Positions 1-7,841 of a stretch of 12,272 bases of DNA are shown piece by piece. A model generated the notes under the pieces. It saw only the letters and a program-made list of their open reading frames with translations, was not told the DNA's origin and did no database searches. The stretch is from Prosthecobacter sp. (lineage in GTDB: Bacteria; Verrucomicrobiota; Verrucomicrobiia; Verrucomicrobiales; Verrucomicrobiaceae), in assembly GCA_025869455.1 (NCBI GenBank), contig JAOZVT010000411.1, positions 1 through 12,272 of the forward strand, in the 5' to 3' direction. Position 1 is the first letter of the stretch. Every line of letters begins with the position of its first letter. A program made the position numbers and the translations under genes.

Positions 1-432
1 CACGCTGGAACCCTCGCGCGGGGGTTTGGAGACCAGAGGCACAGAGATCGACAACGGCTCGCTACCATCCAGCTTGTAATCTTGAGAGCGCGGAGTCGGC
101 ACCCCGGCAGCGATGAACTTTTCCTTGCTCTGGCCTTTGTCAAAAGCAATGCGGCTGCTCTGAAGTCCTGCACCTGTGTAAGGAATGCCACGCTCCTCAA
201 AAATGGCCTGAATTTGGCCATCCTCGCCAAAGGTACCGTGAATCAAGTTCATGGCGATGAGCACACCTTCAGGTACGATGAAGTCTGGTCCCTTGACATC
301 CACTTCGATCACCTCAGCCCCTTTGGTCTTCAAAGCCGCGACGACACTCTCCGCCGTCTTCTCAGAAACTTTACGTTCCGAACCGGGGCCGCCAAAGAGG
401 ACGGCGATCTTCTTGCCTGTGATGTCGAGCAT
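1..432 (-). CDS. ddl: D-alanine--D-alanine ligase, N-terminal part (cut by window edge)
   Basis: This is the first 144 codons of an ATP-grasp ligase that joins two D-alanines for peptidoglycan precursor synthesis in the cytoplasm. Seen: a nucleotide-fold start with FGGPGSERKVS (residues 13-23, Glu19 in the conserved substrate-binding position), HGTFGEDGQIQ (65-75), the IPYTGAG segment (83-89), a DKGQSKEKF stretch (98-106) and SKPPREGSSV (135-144), matching the family's ATP-binding VKPxxEGSSVG region. The open frame runs off position 1, so the central and C-terminal ATP-grasp and metal sites are outside the window. ATG at 432 is chosen because it sits just before the conserved beta strand; a GTG at 453 directly follows an in-frame stop and would add only seven residues. 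There is no Shine-Dalgarno in front of ATG 432. The gene lies 84 bases downstream of the metalloprotease-like gene on the same strand, so it could be read through or have its own promoter. No mur or fts neighbours are visible. Confidence 0.93.
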   Translation of the reverse strand, partial: MLDITGKKIAVLFGGPGSERKVSEKTAESVVAALKTKGAEVIEVDVKGPDFIVPEGVLIAMNLIHGTFGEDGQIQAIFEERGIPYTGAGLQSSRIAFDKGQSKEKFIAAGVPTPRSQDYKLDGSEPLSISVPLVSKPPREGSSV

Positions 433-517
433 GGTAAGGAGATATGCGCTCACTCACGCCATCGCGCAAGAGCGCCGAAAGAAAAACACACTGCGGCTGG
501 TGGCTTGCTATTATCCA

Positions 518-1462
518 TCATCGTATCCCTCCCGAACTTCTGTCGATCACATCCTCCACCGTCTTCCGAATGTAGGCCGTGTTCTTTGGCGATGTCTGCT
601 CCGCCTCTGACCAACGATCCAGCTTACGTTCTTTGGCCGCGAGAGTATCGGAGGCTCTGAGTTCGATCAAGATGTCACGGATAACCTCCCAGCCGTGAAG
701 TTTCAGATCCTTCAACACTGGCTCACCACTGACATATTTCATCTCTCGCGATGACGCAGGGACACGATCTGGCGGAATCTCTCCTTTCGGGTCCAACTGT
801 AACGCTAGCGGCTCCCAAAACTGCGCTGCGGCTTCGTAAGCCATGCTATCCAGCGTTTTCCAAGCTTCCTCAGTTGGCGTCCAGGATGCCTTTAAGCCGA
901 CGCTTACACCCCCCAGACCCAGAGCACGTTCTGACCAACGTGCTGTCCCTTCCGTGTACCAACGGTTTTTGAAAAAGCAGGCACCGTTTTGGATGATGTG
1001 AAACAACTCATGCGCTGGTGTCAGATTGGTCGGTGCTTTGACGGATGTCGCGACATCAAAACAAAGTGAACGTGTAGCGTCAGGATCTCCTGGACGCTTG
1101 AAGCGCTGAATTTCATCGTAGGTGATGCCATTGGATTTAAGCTTGCCCTTACTGAGAAGATGCACGTCCAGAAATTCGACGCCACGAAAGCGCTCGCCGA
1201 GAAACGGGTCGGGAAAACCAAGTCCGTCAATGAGTAGCAGCCATGCGGCCTGCGTCTGAGTCGCAATGTCCTCGACTTGATCTGGCACTTCATTGCCATT
1301 CGCATCCGTTGCATCAACAGCGTGAAGGCCTTCCGTGTCATAAAAGAAACGCATCTTCCCTTTCACCAACACGTGAGGCAAGGCCACACGAGGGGCGACG
1401 AACTGAGCTTGAGCGGATTGAAGGAATGCGAGAAAAGCAAAGAGGAGGATGCATTGATTCAT
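518..1462 (-). CDS. secreted HExxH metalloprotease-like protein
   Basis: 314 residues. Residues 1-19 form a signal peptide ending in AQA, so the mature protein is exported. Residues 40-67 include DATDANGNEVPDQVED, an Asp/Asn/Gly-rich loop like the calcium-binding repeats seen before the catalytic domain in several secreted metalloproteases. HELFH (151-155) fits the zinc motif HExxH, and Glu171 in WYTEGTARW, 16 residues after the second His, could be the third ligand as in gluzincins. Two Cys (134, 162) flank the motif and could form a disulphide. The layout recalls the MXAN_6640-type putative metalloproteases, but I cannot confirm the family. Its ATG overlaps the stop of the upstream dehydrogenase gene by ATGA (1459-1462), so it is probably translationally coupled, and the preceding Shine-Dalgarno is weak. 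The substrate is unknown; a role in processing or shedding surface proteins, perhaps its operon partners, is inference. Protease activity is likely but not certain. Confidence 0.8.
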   Translation of the reverse strand: MNQCILLFAFLAFLQSAQAQFVAPRVALPHVLVKGKMRFFYDTEGLHAVDATDANGNEVPDQVEDIATQTQAAWLLLIDGLGFPDPFLGERFRGVEFLDVHLLSKGKLKSNGITYDEIQRFKRPGDPDATRSLCFDVATSVKAPTNLTPAHELFHIIQNGACFFKNRWYTEGTARWSERALGLGGVSVGLKASWTPTEEAWKTLDSMAYEAAAQFWEPLALQLDPKGEIPPDRVPASSREMKYVSGEPVLKDLKLHGWEVIRDILIELRASDTLAAKERKLDRWSEAEQTSPKNTAYIRKTVEDVIDRSSGGIR

Positions 1463-4400
1463 GGCGTTTTCCCAAGGCTGGAAAGATACGCAATGAGGTC
1501 ACGCAATTCTTCACGAGTCAGGTTCACAATGAGCCCTTCTGGCATGAGTGATCCAGCTTCTTGGCGTTCTTTGATCTCACTGAGAGGGAAACGGTTCAGG
1601 GTGTTGGCCAGGAAGTCTTTGAGCTCCAATTCACCGTTGCCTTCTGCCGTTCGATAACCTTGCAACTTGCGTCCGTCCTTCAGGGTCAGGGTGGTGGCGA
1701 CATAGCCTTCCTTGATTTGCCGATTCGGCCAGACCACGGCTTCAATAAGGAGTTCCACAGGAACGCCACGACCTACGGCATCCAGCTCAGGTCCGATGAT
1801 TCCCCCTTGTTTACCGATCTGATGACAGGCGGTGCAACCAGCCAGAGGCGAAGTGAAAACGGCCCTTCCCTTTGTTGCATCGCCTTGTGACTTCACCTCT
1901 GCTGCCATCGTCTGAACCCAGGCAGGATCATACCCAGGCTGAGTATTTTTTACGCCGATGATCTGGCTCAAGACGGAGGTCAATACGGCATCGCTACGAC
2001 CGTTGGATGTCAACGTCGTCAGAGCCAGCTTTGCCGTCGGGACGCTGCATGGAGCCTTCTCCAGTGTCTTGGCAAAGGCCTGCATCGCCGCATCTCGTGT
2101 GAGCAATGGAGTTAGCCAAGCCTGCATGATCGTTTCGTCTTCAATGCCATTGAGGAGACCTGCGGCTTTCGCCCCAGCAAGAGCTGGCTTCGTCCCAGCC
2201 AGAGCCTTGAGAGCAGCGATGCGCACCGGCCAGGTTTCCTTGGGATCGTCCAGCAAAGCCACAAAGGTTTCAGGAGGTTCACCCAACGCACCCAGGCTTT
2301 CTAGAGCCGCACCTCGCAGTGGCAATCCGACCCGTGCTTTCAAACCCAAGTCCCGTAGCGGTTCACGAAGTCCCTGGAGCTTCCAGACACCGACGAGTCG
2401 GCAAGCTGCGATGCGCGTGTCTTCGCTCTCCGCTTTTAAAAGAGTCTCCAAAATGGGAACGGCTTCTCCAGGAGCTGCGAACTTCCGCTGTTCTGCCACA
2501 GTCGCCAAGTCATTCAGCACACTCAGATGCTTCGTTCCAATTTGCAAGGCTCTCAGTCTATCCTCTGCATTACCTCGACTAACCAATACTTTGTTCAAAG
2601 CAACCAACAAACCAAGCGCAAGCGTCTCCGACTTCTTCATCATGTCACGCGCCAGACTCAAAAGCTCCAGACTGCCATCCTTCTCCATCAAGTAGGCCAA
2701 GTGATGCGGCGGCAGTGATTCGAGGAATGAGGAAGCCTCTCCATCTCCTTTCAGTTTAGGTTTCCATTGTGGTGCCGTGGCATGCACGGCCAACCACAAA
2801 GCCCGATCCAGAAAGCTATCCATGGGTTTGTCCAAAGCCTTGAGCGCTACCTTGATGGCATCTGGATGCTGGACCTTGGCACAGGCAACGATGGCTTCGA
2901 GGCGAACGAGAGGAGATTCATCGGTGATGCGCTTCTCAAGAAGACCCAAGCTATCTGGAAGCTGACCAGCCCAGTTTCCAATGCTGTGTGTGGTATAGGC
3001 ACGAAGGTCGGAAGAAGATTGATCCGTTGAGACCACTAAATCCTCGTTCGGTGCCTCAAAGGCCTCAGCGAATTGCAGCCTGAGAAGACGGTGACGCTGC
3101 TGCTCCATTGATTTGGCTGAAGCCATCGTGAAGGGCGGCATCGCAGCTACCCCTGCCCCTATGACCTCGCCCACTGATCGCGCCATCAACAACCTTTTAG
3201 CCTGATAGCTCAACCATCGGTCTTCCCCCATCGCAAATCGATAGAGATCTGCTGAAGATATCTGTGCACTGATCACCGAAGACTGCATACTTTTCCCCTT
3301 CACCGCCATCCGCCAGATGCGCCCATGTCCTTTGTCACGGTTTGGATGTCTAAAGCTGGCCTGATAGTGACCGATGATGGGATTAAACCAGTCGGCGATG
3401 TAAAGAGCGCCCTCGGGACCAAAGCGGACATCCACAGGACGAAAGGCGACATTGCTGCTGGTGATGAGGGGAGGCTGTTCCACGGCTTCAAAGGCGCTGG
3501 GGTTCTCTTTGTCTTCCACGAGCTTGTAGCGATAGACCGCATTTTCAAAGAAACCGCCGGCCACCACTTCGCCACACATTTCGTTAGGCCAATGATCATT
3601 GTAAGCAATATCCACTCCACAGTACTTGCGCAGGCCACTGGTCTTGATGATCTGGCCGCTGTTTGGCAGCATGAAGCGACTGAGTAGAAAGTAGGGAATG
3701 CCAGGTTGATCCGGCACCTCTGGCACACTGATCTCCATGGGACGCGCCCAGAACATGCCTGCCGCCCCGGCTACCATGACAGGCTGTCCCCAGCGAGTAA
3801 AGGCGGTGCCCCAGCCATTCAAAGGCATGCCTGTGGGATAGGCTTCTAACTTGCGACTGCGTGGCCAAAAGCGCCAGAATCCAGCGCCATAGAGTTGTTT
3901 CACCCCCCAAGCTGTATTGACGCGGGAGTAGCAATGCAGGCCCTGATGCATGATCAAGGCACCGTCAGGCGACCAAATGAAGCTATTCAGATTTTGATGC
4001 GTGTCTCCGGTGCCGAACCCACTGAAGATGACTTCTTTTTGATCTGCCTTGTCATCACCATCACTATCAGTAAGCAACAGAAGTTTCTCCCCTTCCCCCA
4101 CATAAAGCTGGCCTGGACCTGCTAACTCCATGCCCATGGGCATGCGCAGACCTTCTGCCCAGACGATGCTCTTATCCGCTCGTCCATCACCATTGGTATC
4201 TTCTAGAATGATGACTTTATCATTCGTCGCCTCACCCGGTGCAGGCTGTGGATAGGCACTCGTTTGCAGACACCAGAGGCGACCTTTTTCATCCCACCGA
4301 ATGGCCAGGGCATTAGCGATGCCATCGGTCTCATCCGCAAACAGGTTCACCTCAAATCCATCCAGCACCTTGAAGGATGCCAGTTCGGCTTCAGGGGAAA

Positions 4401-4503
4401 GATCCGCCGGAGGCTCACCCACGGAAATAGGCTTTTTGTTAGGCGCTTGAGCAAGCAGGCTTCCTAGACTGCAAAGCATGAAGCAAACGAACTTCATTTT
4501 CAT
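1459..4503 (-). CDS. PVC-type membrane/periplasmic dehydrogenase with HEAT-like repeats and C-terminal cytochrome c domain
   Basis: 1014 residues, exported by a signal peptide (1-20, ending LAQA). Residues about 40-400 form the beta-propeller dehydrogenase-like domain found in Planctomycetes and Verrucomicrobia (TIGR02604 type), with two DxNxDG-like calcium-loop sequences (EDTNGDGRAD 101-110, TDSDGDDKAD 145-154), DWFNPIIGHY (371-380) and the closing GHGRIWRM (392-399). Residues about 420-850 are Ala/Leu-rich helical pairs resembling HEAT repeats. Residues about 870-1012 are the matching heme domain (TIGR02603 type), with CTACH (890-894) for covalent heme c and Met987 in SLMPEG as the probable distal ligand. 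Family proteins are thought to oxidise sugars or related alcohols and pass electrons to the heme; the substrate here is unknown. The start has the best ribosome site in the window (GAGGAGGAAGG) inside the end of the preceding gene, which it overlaps by ATGA. It overlaps the metalloprotease gene the same way. The length is usual for the family. Confidence 0.93.
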   Translation of the reverse strand: MKMKFVCFMLCSLGSLLAQAPNKKPISVGEPPADLSPEAELASFKVLDGFEVNLFADETDGIANALAIRWDEKGRLWCLQTSAYPQPAPGEATNDKVIILEDTNGDGRADKSIVWAEGLRMPMGMELAGPGQLYVGEGEKLLLLTDSDGDDKADQKEVIFSGFGTGDTHQNLNSFIWSPDGALIMHQGLHCYSRVNTAWGVKQLYGAGFWRFWPRSRKLEAYPTGMPLNGWGTAFTRWGQPVMVAGAAGMFWARPMEISVPEVPDQPGIPYFLLSRFMLPNSGQIIKTSGLRKYCGVDIAYNDHWPNEMCGEVVAGGFFENAVYRYKLVEDKENPSAFEAVEQPPLITSSNVAFRPVDVRFGPEGALYIADWFNPIIGHYQASFRHPNRDKGHGRIWRMAVKGKSMQSSVISAQISSADLYRFAMGEDRWLSYQAKRLLMARSVGEVIGAGVAAMPPFTMASAKSMEQQRHRLLRLQFAEAFEAPNEDLVVSTDQSSSDLRAYTTHSIGNWAGQLPDSLGLLEKRITDESPLVRLEAIVACAKVQHPDAIKVALKALDKPMDSFLDRALWLAVHATAPQWKPKLKGDGEASSFLESLPPHHLAYLMEKDGSLELLSLARDMMKKSETLALGLLVALNKVLVSRGNAEDRLRALQIGTKHLSVLNDLATVAEQRKFAAPGEAVPILETLLKAESEDTRIAACRLVGVWKLQGLREPLRDLGLKARVGLPLRGAALESLGALGEPPETFVALLDDPKETWPVRIAALKALAGTKPALAGAKAAGLLNGIEDETIMQAWLTPLLTRDAAMQAFAKTLEKAPCSVPTAKLALTTLTSNGRSDAVLTSVLSQIIGVKNTQPGYDPAWVQTMAAEVKSQGDATKGRAVFTSPLAGCTACHQIGKQGGIIGPELDAVGRGVPVELLIEAVVWPNRQIKEGYVATTLTLKDGRKLQGYRTAEGNGELELKDFLANTLNRFPLSEIKERQEAGSLMPEGLIVNLTREELRDLIAYLSSLGKTP

Positions 4504-5993
4504 GGCACCTTCCTCCTCAATGCTTCAGCCTTTTTCCAGATCTCTTGTTCTTTCATATCAATCAACGCCCGATAGTTTTCTAACTCGGCAGGGAACCAGC
4601 GTTTGCTCGGGTCCAGATGATCGCGGCTACTCGGTTGCGCGGTGCGATCACCGAACAAAAAGGCCCAGTTCGAAGGTCGCCAATAGTCATGCCAAAGGCG
4701 GTTCTTTTCCTTGATCAGTGTCGCAAGTTCTTCGGCTCCCTCACGCTCAGGCAGGTTCGCCGTGGTCAAGATCCGCAGGCCCAACTCACGAGAACCTGCT
4801 TGCGTGAGGTTGATCCCATCCTGCGTCATAGGTTGAGGGCGGAAATGATTCCAGCCCTCTTTGGTAACGACAAAATAGGCAGCATTTGCTTCAGCCACTT
4901 CCCCGATGGCTTCGTTGTATTGAGCCAAGATCGGATTCAACAAACTGAGATCAGGCAGAGGCTCCGTCTTCTTTTCAAAAGGGGCAGCTTCCACCAGCAC
5001 CAGCCTGGGAGTGATGCTGGCGCATGTCTTGACCATACGATCCAGCGCTGCGCGGAACTCGGGCAGCCCATCGGCTCCACGCTCCAGACATTCCTGACGA
5101 CCAAACATGAGTATTACACAAGTAGCTTCTGTGCGCTGAAGTTGCTGACGCAGATCCCCGAAGTTCATGGGCCTATCTTGGCGAAAAACCGTGTCCGTTT
5201 CCCAGGCAAGCGTACGCATTTTAGGATGTTGGGCTGCATACCTTTGCATGATCAGTGATTCCAAACTGCCTTCCTCCATCACCGCCACCGCTTCAGTTCC
5301 CCCAAGAACGGCGATGATTTCATCTTTCTGTACCTCAAAGTCATACATGCCCTTCGGACTAGCCTTCGGCTTTTCTGGATGTTTTTGCCCGAGCTCCAAG
5401 ATCTCAGGCCGAGTGAGGGCACGATCATAAAGTCGTGCCTGCACGATGACTCCACGCAAAGCCTCATCTCCGACCACCAAGGAATTCTTTTTCAAAGGAA
5501 TGGCCCCAGGGATCAACTGACCTGTCACGACCTCAATACCATCAATCCAAAGCCCGGTCAGCGACTGTCGGGTATCCCGCTGGGCACGAAGGGCGATGTG
5601 ATGCATCTCAGGCTTCGAGGGCACATTGGCCAGGAGTGGTGTGCTCAGCTTCAGTTCACCGCCTGAAGGCGTGGTGAGCTGCAGTTGCAGGTTCTTTCCT
5701 CCCTCCAATTCCAGTTTGAAATGCTCAGCCTGAATGAGAGACACCACGTCATGGATCTGGCTACCCTCCGTGAAAAGCTGAAACGAAACGCTGAAGTGTT
5801 TCAGGCTCAGATCCTCTGTCTGCATGACCCGCGCAAAAGACTTCAACACATCACCATCATCATGCTGACGATTCGTGTGATCCAGTTGCCCAACGAGTCC
5901 CACTTCAATCCCAGGTGACTTATCCTCACGCTCCACCTGGGCATGAAGGACCGTGATGCAAAGAAAAAAGAAGCTGACAAGACGCCGACGCAT
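4500..5993 (-). CDS. exported ConA/LamG-like plus SGNH-fold protein, probably catalytically degenerate
   Basis: 497 residues with a signal peptide (1-18). Residues about 25-205 look like a concanavalin-A/LamG-type jelly roll: alternating strands, LWIDGIEV (148-155) and the end motif ARLYDRALTRPEI (186-198), typical of laminin-G-like domains that bind glycans or proteins. Residues about 222-410 resemble the SGNH hydrolase fold of planctomycete proteins that carry a PVC dehydrogenase in the same chain. The blocks are changed, however: VLGGT (229-233) at the nucleophile block, WETDT (264-268) where I recall W-S-x-D-T, FGRQE (297-301) where FGxNE is expected, and DGINL (392-396) where the catalytic His should be. 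Residues about 426-490 form a helical C-terminal segment with KNRLWHDYWRP, also seen in those fusions. It is the first gene of the coupled operon and its stop overlaps the dehydrogenase start. It may act as a binding or scaffold partner instead of an esterase. An intact enzyme with unusual residues remains possible. Confidence 0.82.
   Translation of the reverse strand: MRRRLVSFFFLCITVLHAQVEREDKSPGIEVGLVGQLDHTNRQHDDGDVLKSFARVMQTEDLSLKHFSVSFQLFTEGSQIHDVVSLIQAEHFKLELEGGKNLQLQLTTPSGGELKLSTPLLANVPSKPEMHHIALRAQRDTRQSLTGLWIDGIEVVTGQLIPGAIPLKKNSLVVGDEALRGVIVQARLYDRALTRPEILELGQKHPEKPKASPKGMYDFEVQKDEIIAVLGGTEAVAVMEEGSLESLIMQRYAAQHPKMRTLAWETDTVFRQDRPMNFGDLRQQLQRTEATCVILMFGRQECLERGADGLPEFRAALDRMVKTCASITPRLVLVEAAPFEKKTEPLPDLSLLNPILAQYNEAIGEVAEANAAYFVVTKEGWNHFRPQPMTQDGINLTQAGSRELGLRILTTANLPEREGAEELATLIKEKNRLWHDYWRPSNWAFLFGDRTAQPSSRDHLDPSKRWFPAELENYRALIDMKEQEIWKKAEALRRKVP
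4508..4518 (-). promoter_or_regulatory. strong ribosome binding site for the PVC dehydrogenase gene
   Basis: GAGGAGGAAGG on the minus strand lies 4 bases before the ATG at 4503 and inside the last codons of the SGNH-like gene (Arg-Arg-Lys). The purine-rich tract contains the GGAGG core. Together with the ATGA overlap it fixes the start codon and suggests that the dehydrogenase is translated at least as strongly as the upstream gene. Other starts in this operon lack such a site. Confidence 0.75.
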
Positions 5994-6097
5994 GGCATCA
6001 CAAACAATCCAAGAGACTTCTTTCTTACCAAACTAAGCCTGTTCATTTCAAGAGTTCCTGTTAATCCTGACCACACTCATTTACTTTTTGAAGACTC
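5994..6097. promoter_or_regulatory. divergent intergenic region between the secreted operon and ppk2
   Basis: These 104 bases must hold the start signals for the minus-strand secreted operon and the plus-strand polyphosphate kinase gene. On the minus strand TTGAAA (6051-6046) is a fair -35, but the hexamer 18 bases further (TAAGAA) is a poor -10. I see no convincing sigma-70 box pair for ppk2 and no clear operator palindrome. The call rests on gene orientation, not on motifs. Confidence 0.4.
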
Positions 6098-6985
6098 ATG
6101 AAACTTAAACTCGACCTTGATGACTTCCGTGTGCCGGATGGCAAACCTTTCCGCATTGCGAAAGCTAAGACGAAGGTCAAGAGTCTCTACACAGACAATG
6201 CTCATTACGAGACTCTAATTGCTCAGTTTCGTGAGGAGATCGATGACCTCCAGCAGAAGATGTATGCGCAGGATCGCCAGGGATTGCTGATCATCTTTCA
6301 GGCGATGGATGCAGCGGGCAAAGACAGCACGATCAAACACGTGATGAGTGGTGTGAATACGCAAGGTGTGGAATGCCATGCCTTTAAGCGACCGACCAGT
6401 GCTGAATTAGATCATGACTTTCTCTGGCGCACATCTCGCGTAATGCCGCCGCGCGGACGCATTGGCATCTTCAACCGCAGCTACTATGAAGAAGTGCTGG
6501 TCTGCCGCGTGCATCCTGAGATCGTCATGAAAATCCAGCGCCTGCCGGAGAAAACGACCAAGAACTTTGATAAGCTCTTTGCAGATCGCCTGAAGGACAT
6601 CCGTAACTTTGAAGCCTACTGCCACCGCAATGGCATCCGCATCTTGAAGTTTTTCCTCAACGTCTCCAAAGAGGAACAAAAGAAACGTTTCCTGGCTCGC
6701 ATCGATACGCCCAGCAAGAACTGGAAATTTGAAGAAGGTGACGTCAGGGAACGCGGCTTCTGGAATGAATACATGCACGCCTATGAAGATGCGATCCAGA
6801 AGACAGGCACGGAAGAGTGCCCCTGGTATGTCGTGCCTGCTGACGATAAGAAAAACATGCGCCTGATCGTCAGCGCAGCGATCCTGCATGAGATGCAGGG
6901 CATGAAGCTGAAGTATCCTAAGCTGCCCGAAGAGCAGCTTAGTCACCTAGCGGAAGCCAAGAAGTTTTTGCTTTCCGAAAAATAA
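6098..6985 (+). CDS. ppk2: polyphosphate kinase 2 family protein (polyphosphate:nucleotide phosphotransferase)
   Basis: 295 residues of a single-domain cytoplasmic PPK2 enzyme. It moves phosphate between inorganic polyphosphate and nucleotides, usually making ADP or ATP from AMP or ADP. Seen: a helical N-terminus (1-58), the Walker A loop QAMDAAGKDSTIKHV (68-82, Lys75), SGVNTQG (84-90), the Walker B region IGIFNRSYYEEVLVCRVHP (122-140) and a basic lid segment around RIDTPSKNWKFEEGDVRER (201-219). The GIFNRSxYEEVLVxRVHP form is typical of the TIGR03709 branch. That branch contains AMP/ADP-phosphorylating (class III-like) enzymes, but I cannot set the subclass from motifs alone. The length matches the family and all key residues are present. 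The ATG at 6098 has only a weak GAAGA ribosome site. The gene diverges from the secreted operon and converges on rph with 21 bases between the stops. The link to either neighbour is probably only positional. Confidence 0.93.
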   Translation: MKLKLDLDDFRVPDGKPFRIAKAKTKVKSLYTDNAHYETLIAQFREEIDDLQQKMYAQDRQGLLIIFQAMDAAGKDSTIKHVMSGVNTQGVECHAFKRPTSAELDHDFLWRTSRVMPPRGRIGIFNRSYYEEVLVCRVHPEIVMKIQRLPEKTTKNFDKLFADRLKDIRNFEAYCHRNGIRILKFFLNVSKEEQKKRFLARIDTPSKNWKFEEGDVRERGFWNEYMHAYEDAIQKTGTEECPWYVVPADDKKNMRLIVSAAILHEMQGMKLKYPKLPEEQLSHLAEAKKFLLSEK

Positions 6986-6988
6986 GTT

Positions 6989-7005
6989 AGGCCGAAAGCT
7001 GGCCT
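6989..7005. terminator. possible bidirectional terminator hairpin between ppk2 and rph
   Basis: AGGCC (6989-6993) and GGCCT (7001-7005) form a perfect 5-base stem with a 7-base loop, exactly between the converging stop codons of ppk2 (6985) and rph (7007). The stem is short. On the plus strand it is followed by CTTACTTCTT, and on the minus strand by TAACTTATTTTT, which is fairly U-rich. The position supports a shared terminator; the weak stem keeps confidence low. Confidence 0.4.
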
Positions 7006-7006
7006 C

Positions 7007-7792
7007 TTACTTCTTCCCGAAGAAAGCGGCTAGCTTTTGCAAATCCTTCGGCTGCGCAGGCTTCATGGCACTTTCGATGGCTTCTTGCTGGATGGCGCAA
7101 AGTTCGATGATGCCCTTGCGGCCCACACTTAACATGGCGTCGAGTTCAGCTTGGCTGAAGGTGGCTTCTTCACCACTGCCCTGGATTTCGACAAAGTCGC
7201 CTTTGTCGGTGAGCACCAAGTTGCAGTCCACGTCGGCATCACGATCCTCCACGTAGCAGAGGTCCAGCAAGGTTTCCCCTTTCAGGACGCCAACACTGAT
7301 CGCCGCGACTTTTTTAGTCATGGGCTGCTGGGTGATCTTGCCTTTTTCCAGCAAACGATTGAAGGCAATGGCGCTGGCAATGCAGGCTCCGGTAATGGAA
7401 GCCGTGCGAGTACCGCCATCTGCCTGAAGGACATCGCAATCAATGCAGAGAGTCCGCTGGCCGAGTTTCTTCAGATCCACCACGGCACGAAGGCTGCGAC
7501 CAATGAGGCGCTGGATTTCGATGCTGCGCCCATCGGGACGGCCCTTGCTGCTGTCACGATCTTTGCGATCCAGTGTGGAGTAGGGGAGCATGGAGTACTC
7601 AGCCGTGAGCCAACCGCCAGGAACATTCTGCGCCTTCATCCAGCGGGGGACTTCATCCTGAATGGTGGCCGCGCAAATAACGCGTGTGTCACCAAAGGCA
7701 ATCAGCACGGAAGCTGTGGCGTGAGGGGCGATATCGAGGATGTACTCGATGGGGCGGAGTTGGTCGAATGCGCGGCCGTCGTGTCTGGGCAT
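7007..7792 (-). CDS. rph: ribonuclease PH
   Basis: 261 residues. RNase PH is a phosphate-dependent 3'-to-5' exoribonuclease that trims the 3' ends of tRNA precursors, acting as a ring-shaped hexamer in the cytoplasm. Seen: the family start RHDGRAFDQLRPI (3-15), FGDTRVICAAT (33-43), GWLTAEYSMLPYST (60-73), RxxGRSxEIQRLIGRSLRA (85-103 region), DVLQADGGTRTASITGA (120-136, the phosphate-binding GGTRTA), and LDLCYVEDRDADVD (176-189), which carries the conserved acidic residues. All key residues appear intact. The frame stays open upstream to a TTG at 7840, but the family N-terminus begins at the ATG at 7792, so that start is preferred; the TTG form would add 16 residues with no family counterpart. 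The gene follows the unrecognised membrane-protein gene by 49 bases on the same strand and may share its transcript. It converges with ppk2. Confidence 0.95.
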   Translation of the reverse strand: MPRHDGRAFDQLRPIEYILDIAPHATASVLIAFGDTRVICAATIQDEVPRWMKAQNVPGGWLTAEYSMLPYSTLDRKDRDSSKGRPDGRSIEIQRLIGRSLRAVVDLKKLGQRTLCIDCDVLQADGGTRTASITGACIASAIAFNRLLEKGKITQQPMTKKVAAISVGVLKGETLLDLCYVEDRDADVDCNLVLTDKGDFVEIQGSGEEATFSQAELDAMLSVGRKGIIELCAIQQEAIESAMKPAQPKDLQKLAAFFGKK

Positions 7793-7841
7793 GGCGCGCT
7801 CTACCACAAAGGAGATGGGGTTGCCAAGTGGCAAAGCCAAT

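Noticed and set aside
433..517. possible promoter TTGCGC-17-CATATC giving a leaderless ddl transcript
   Set aside because: The -10 matches only three of six consensus bases, so the pair is no better than chance.
436..575. AAGGAGAT followed by an ATG at 444 and a 43-codon plus-strand frame
   Set aside because: The spacing from AAGGAG to the ATG is only about two bases, the frame runs into the antisense of the metalloprotease C-terminus, and the peptide has no recognisable character.
82..660. 192-codon plus-strand open frame overlapping ddl and the metalloprotease gene end
   Set aside because: It is antisense to the well-supported ddl and metalloprotease reading frames, the protein has no recognisable domain, and its composition is that of a shadow frame.
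1958..2695. 245-codon plus-strand frame opposite the dehydrogenase HEAT-like region
   Set aside because: Rich in Ser, Ala and Arg, with no domain, and fully antisense to the PVC dehydrogenase gene, whose frame is supported by clear family motifs.
7793..7840. TTG start at 7840 giving a 277-residue RNase PH
   Set aside because: The extra 16 residues have no counterpart in the family, whose conserved N-terminus RHDGR begins just after the ATG at 7792.
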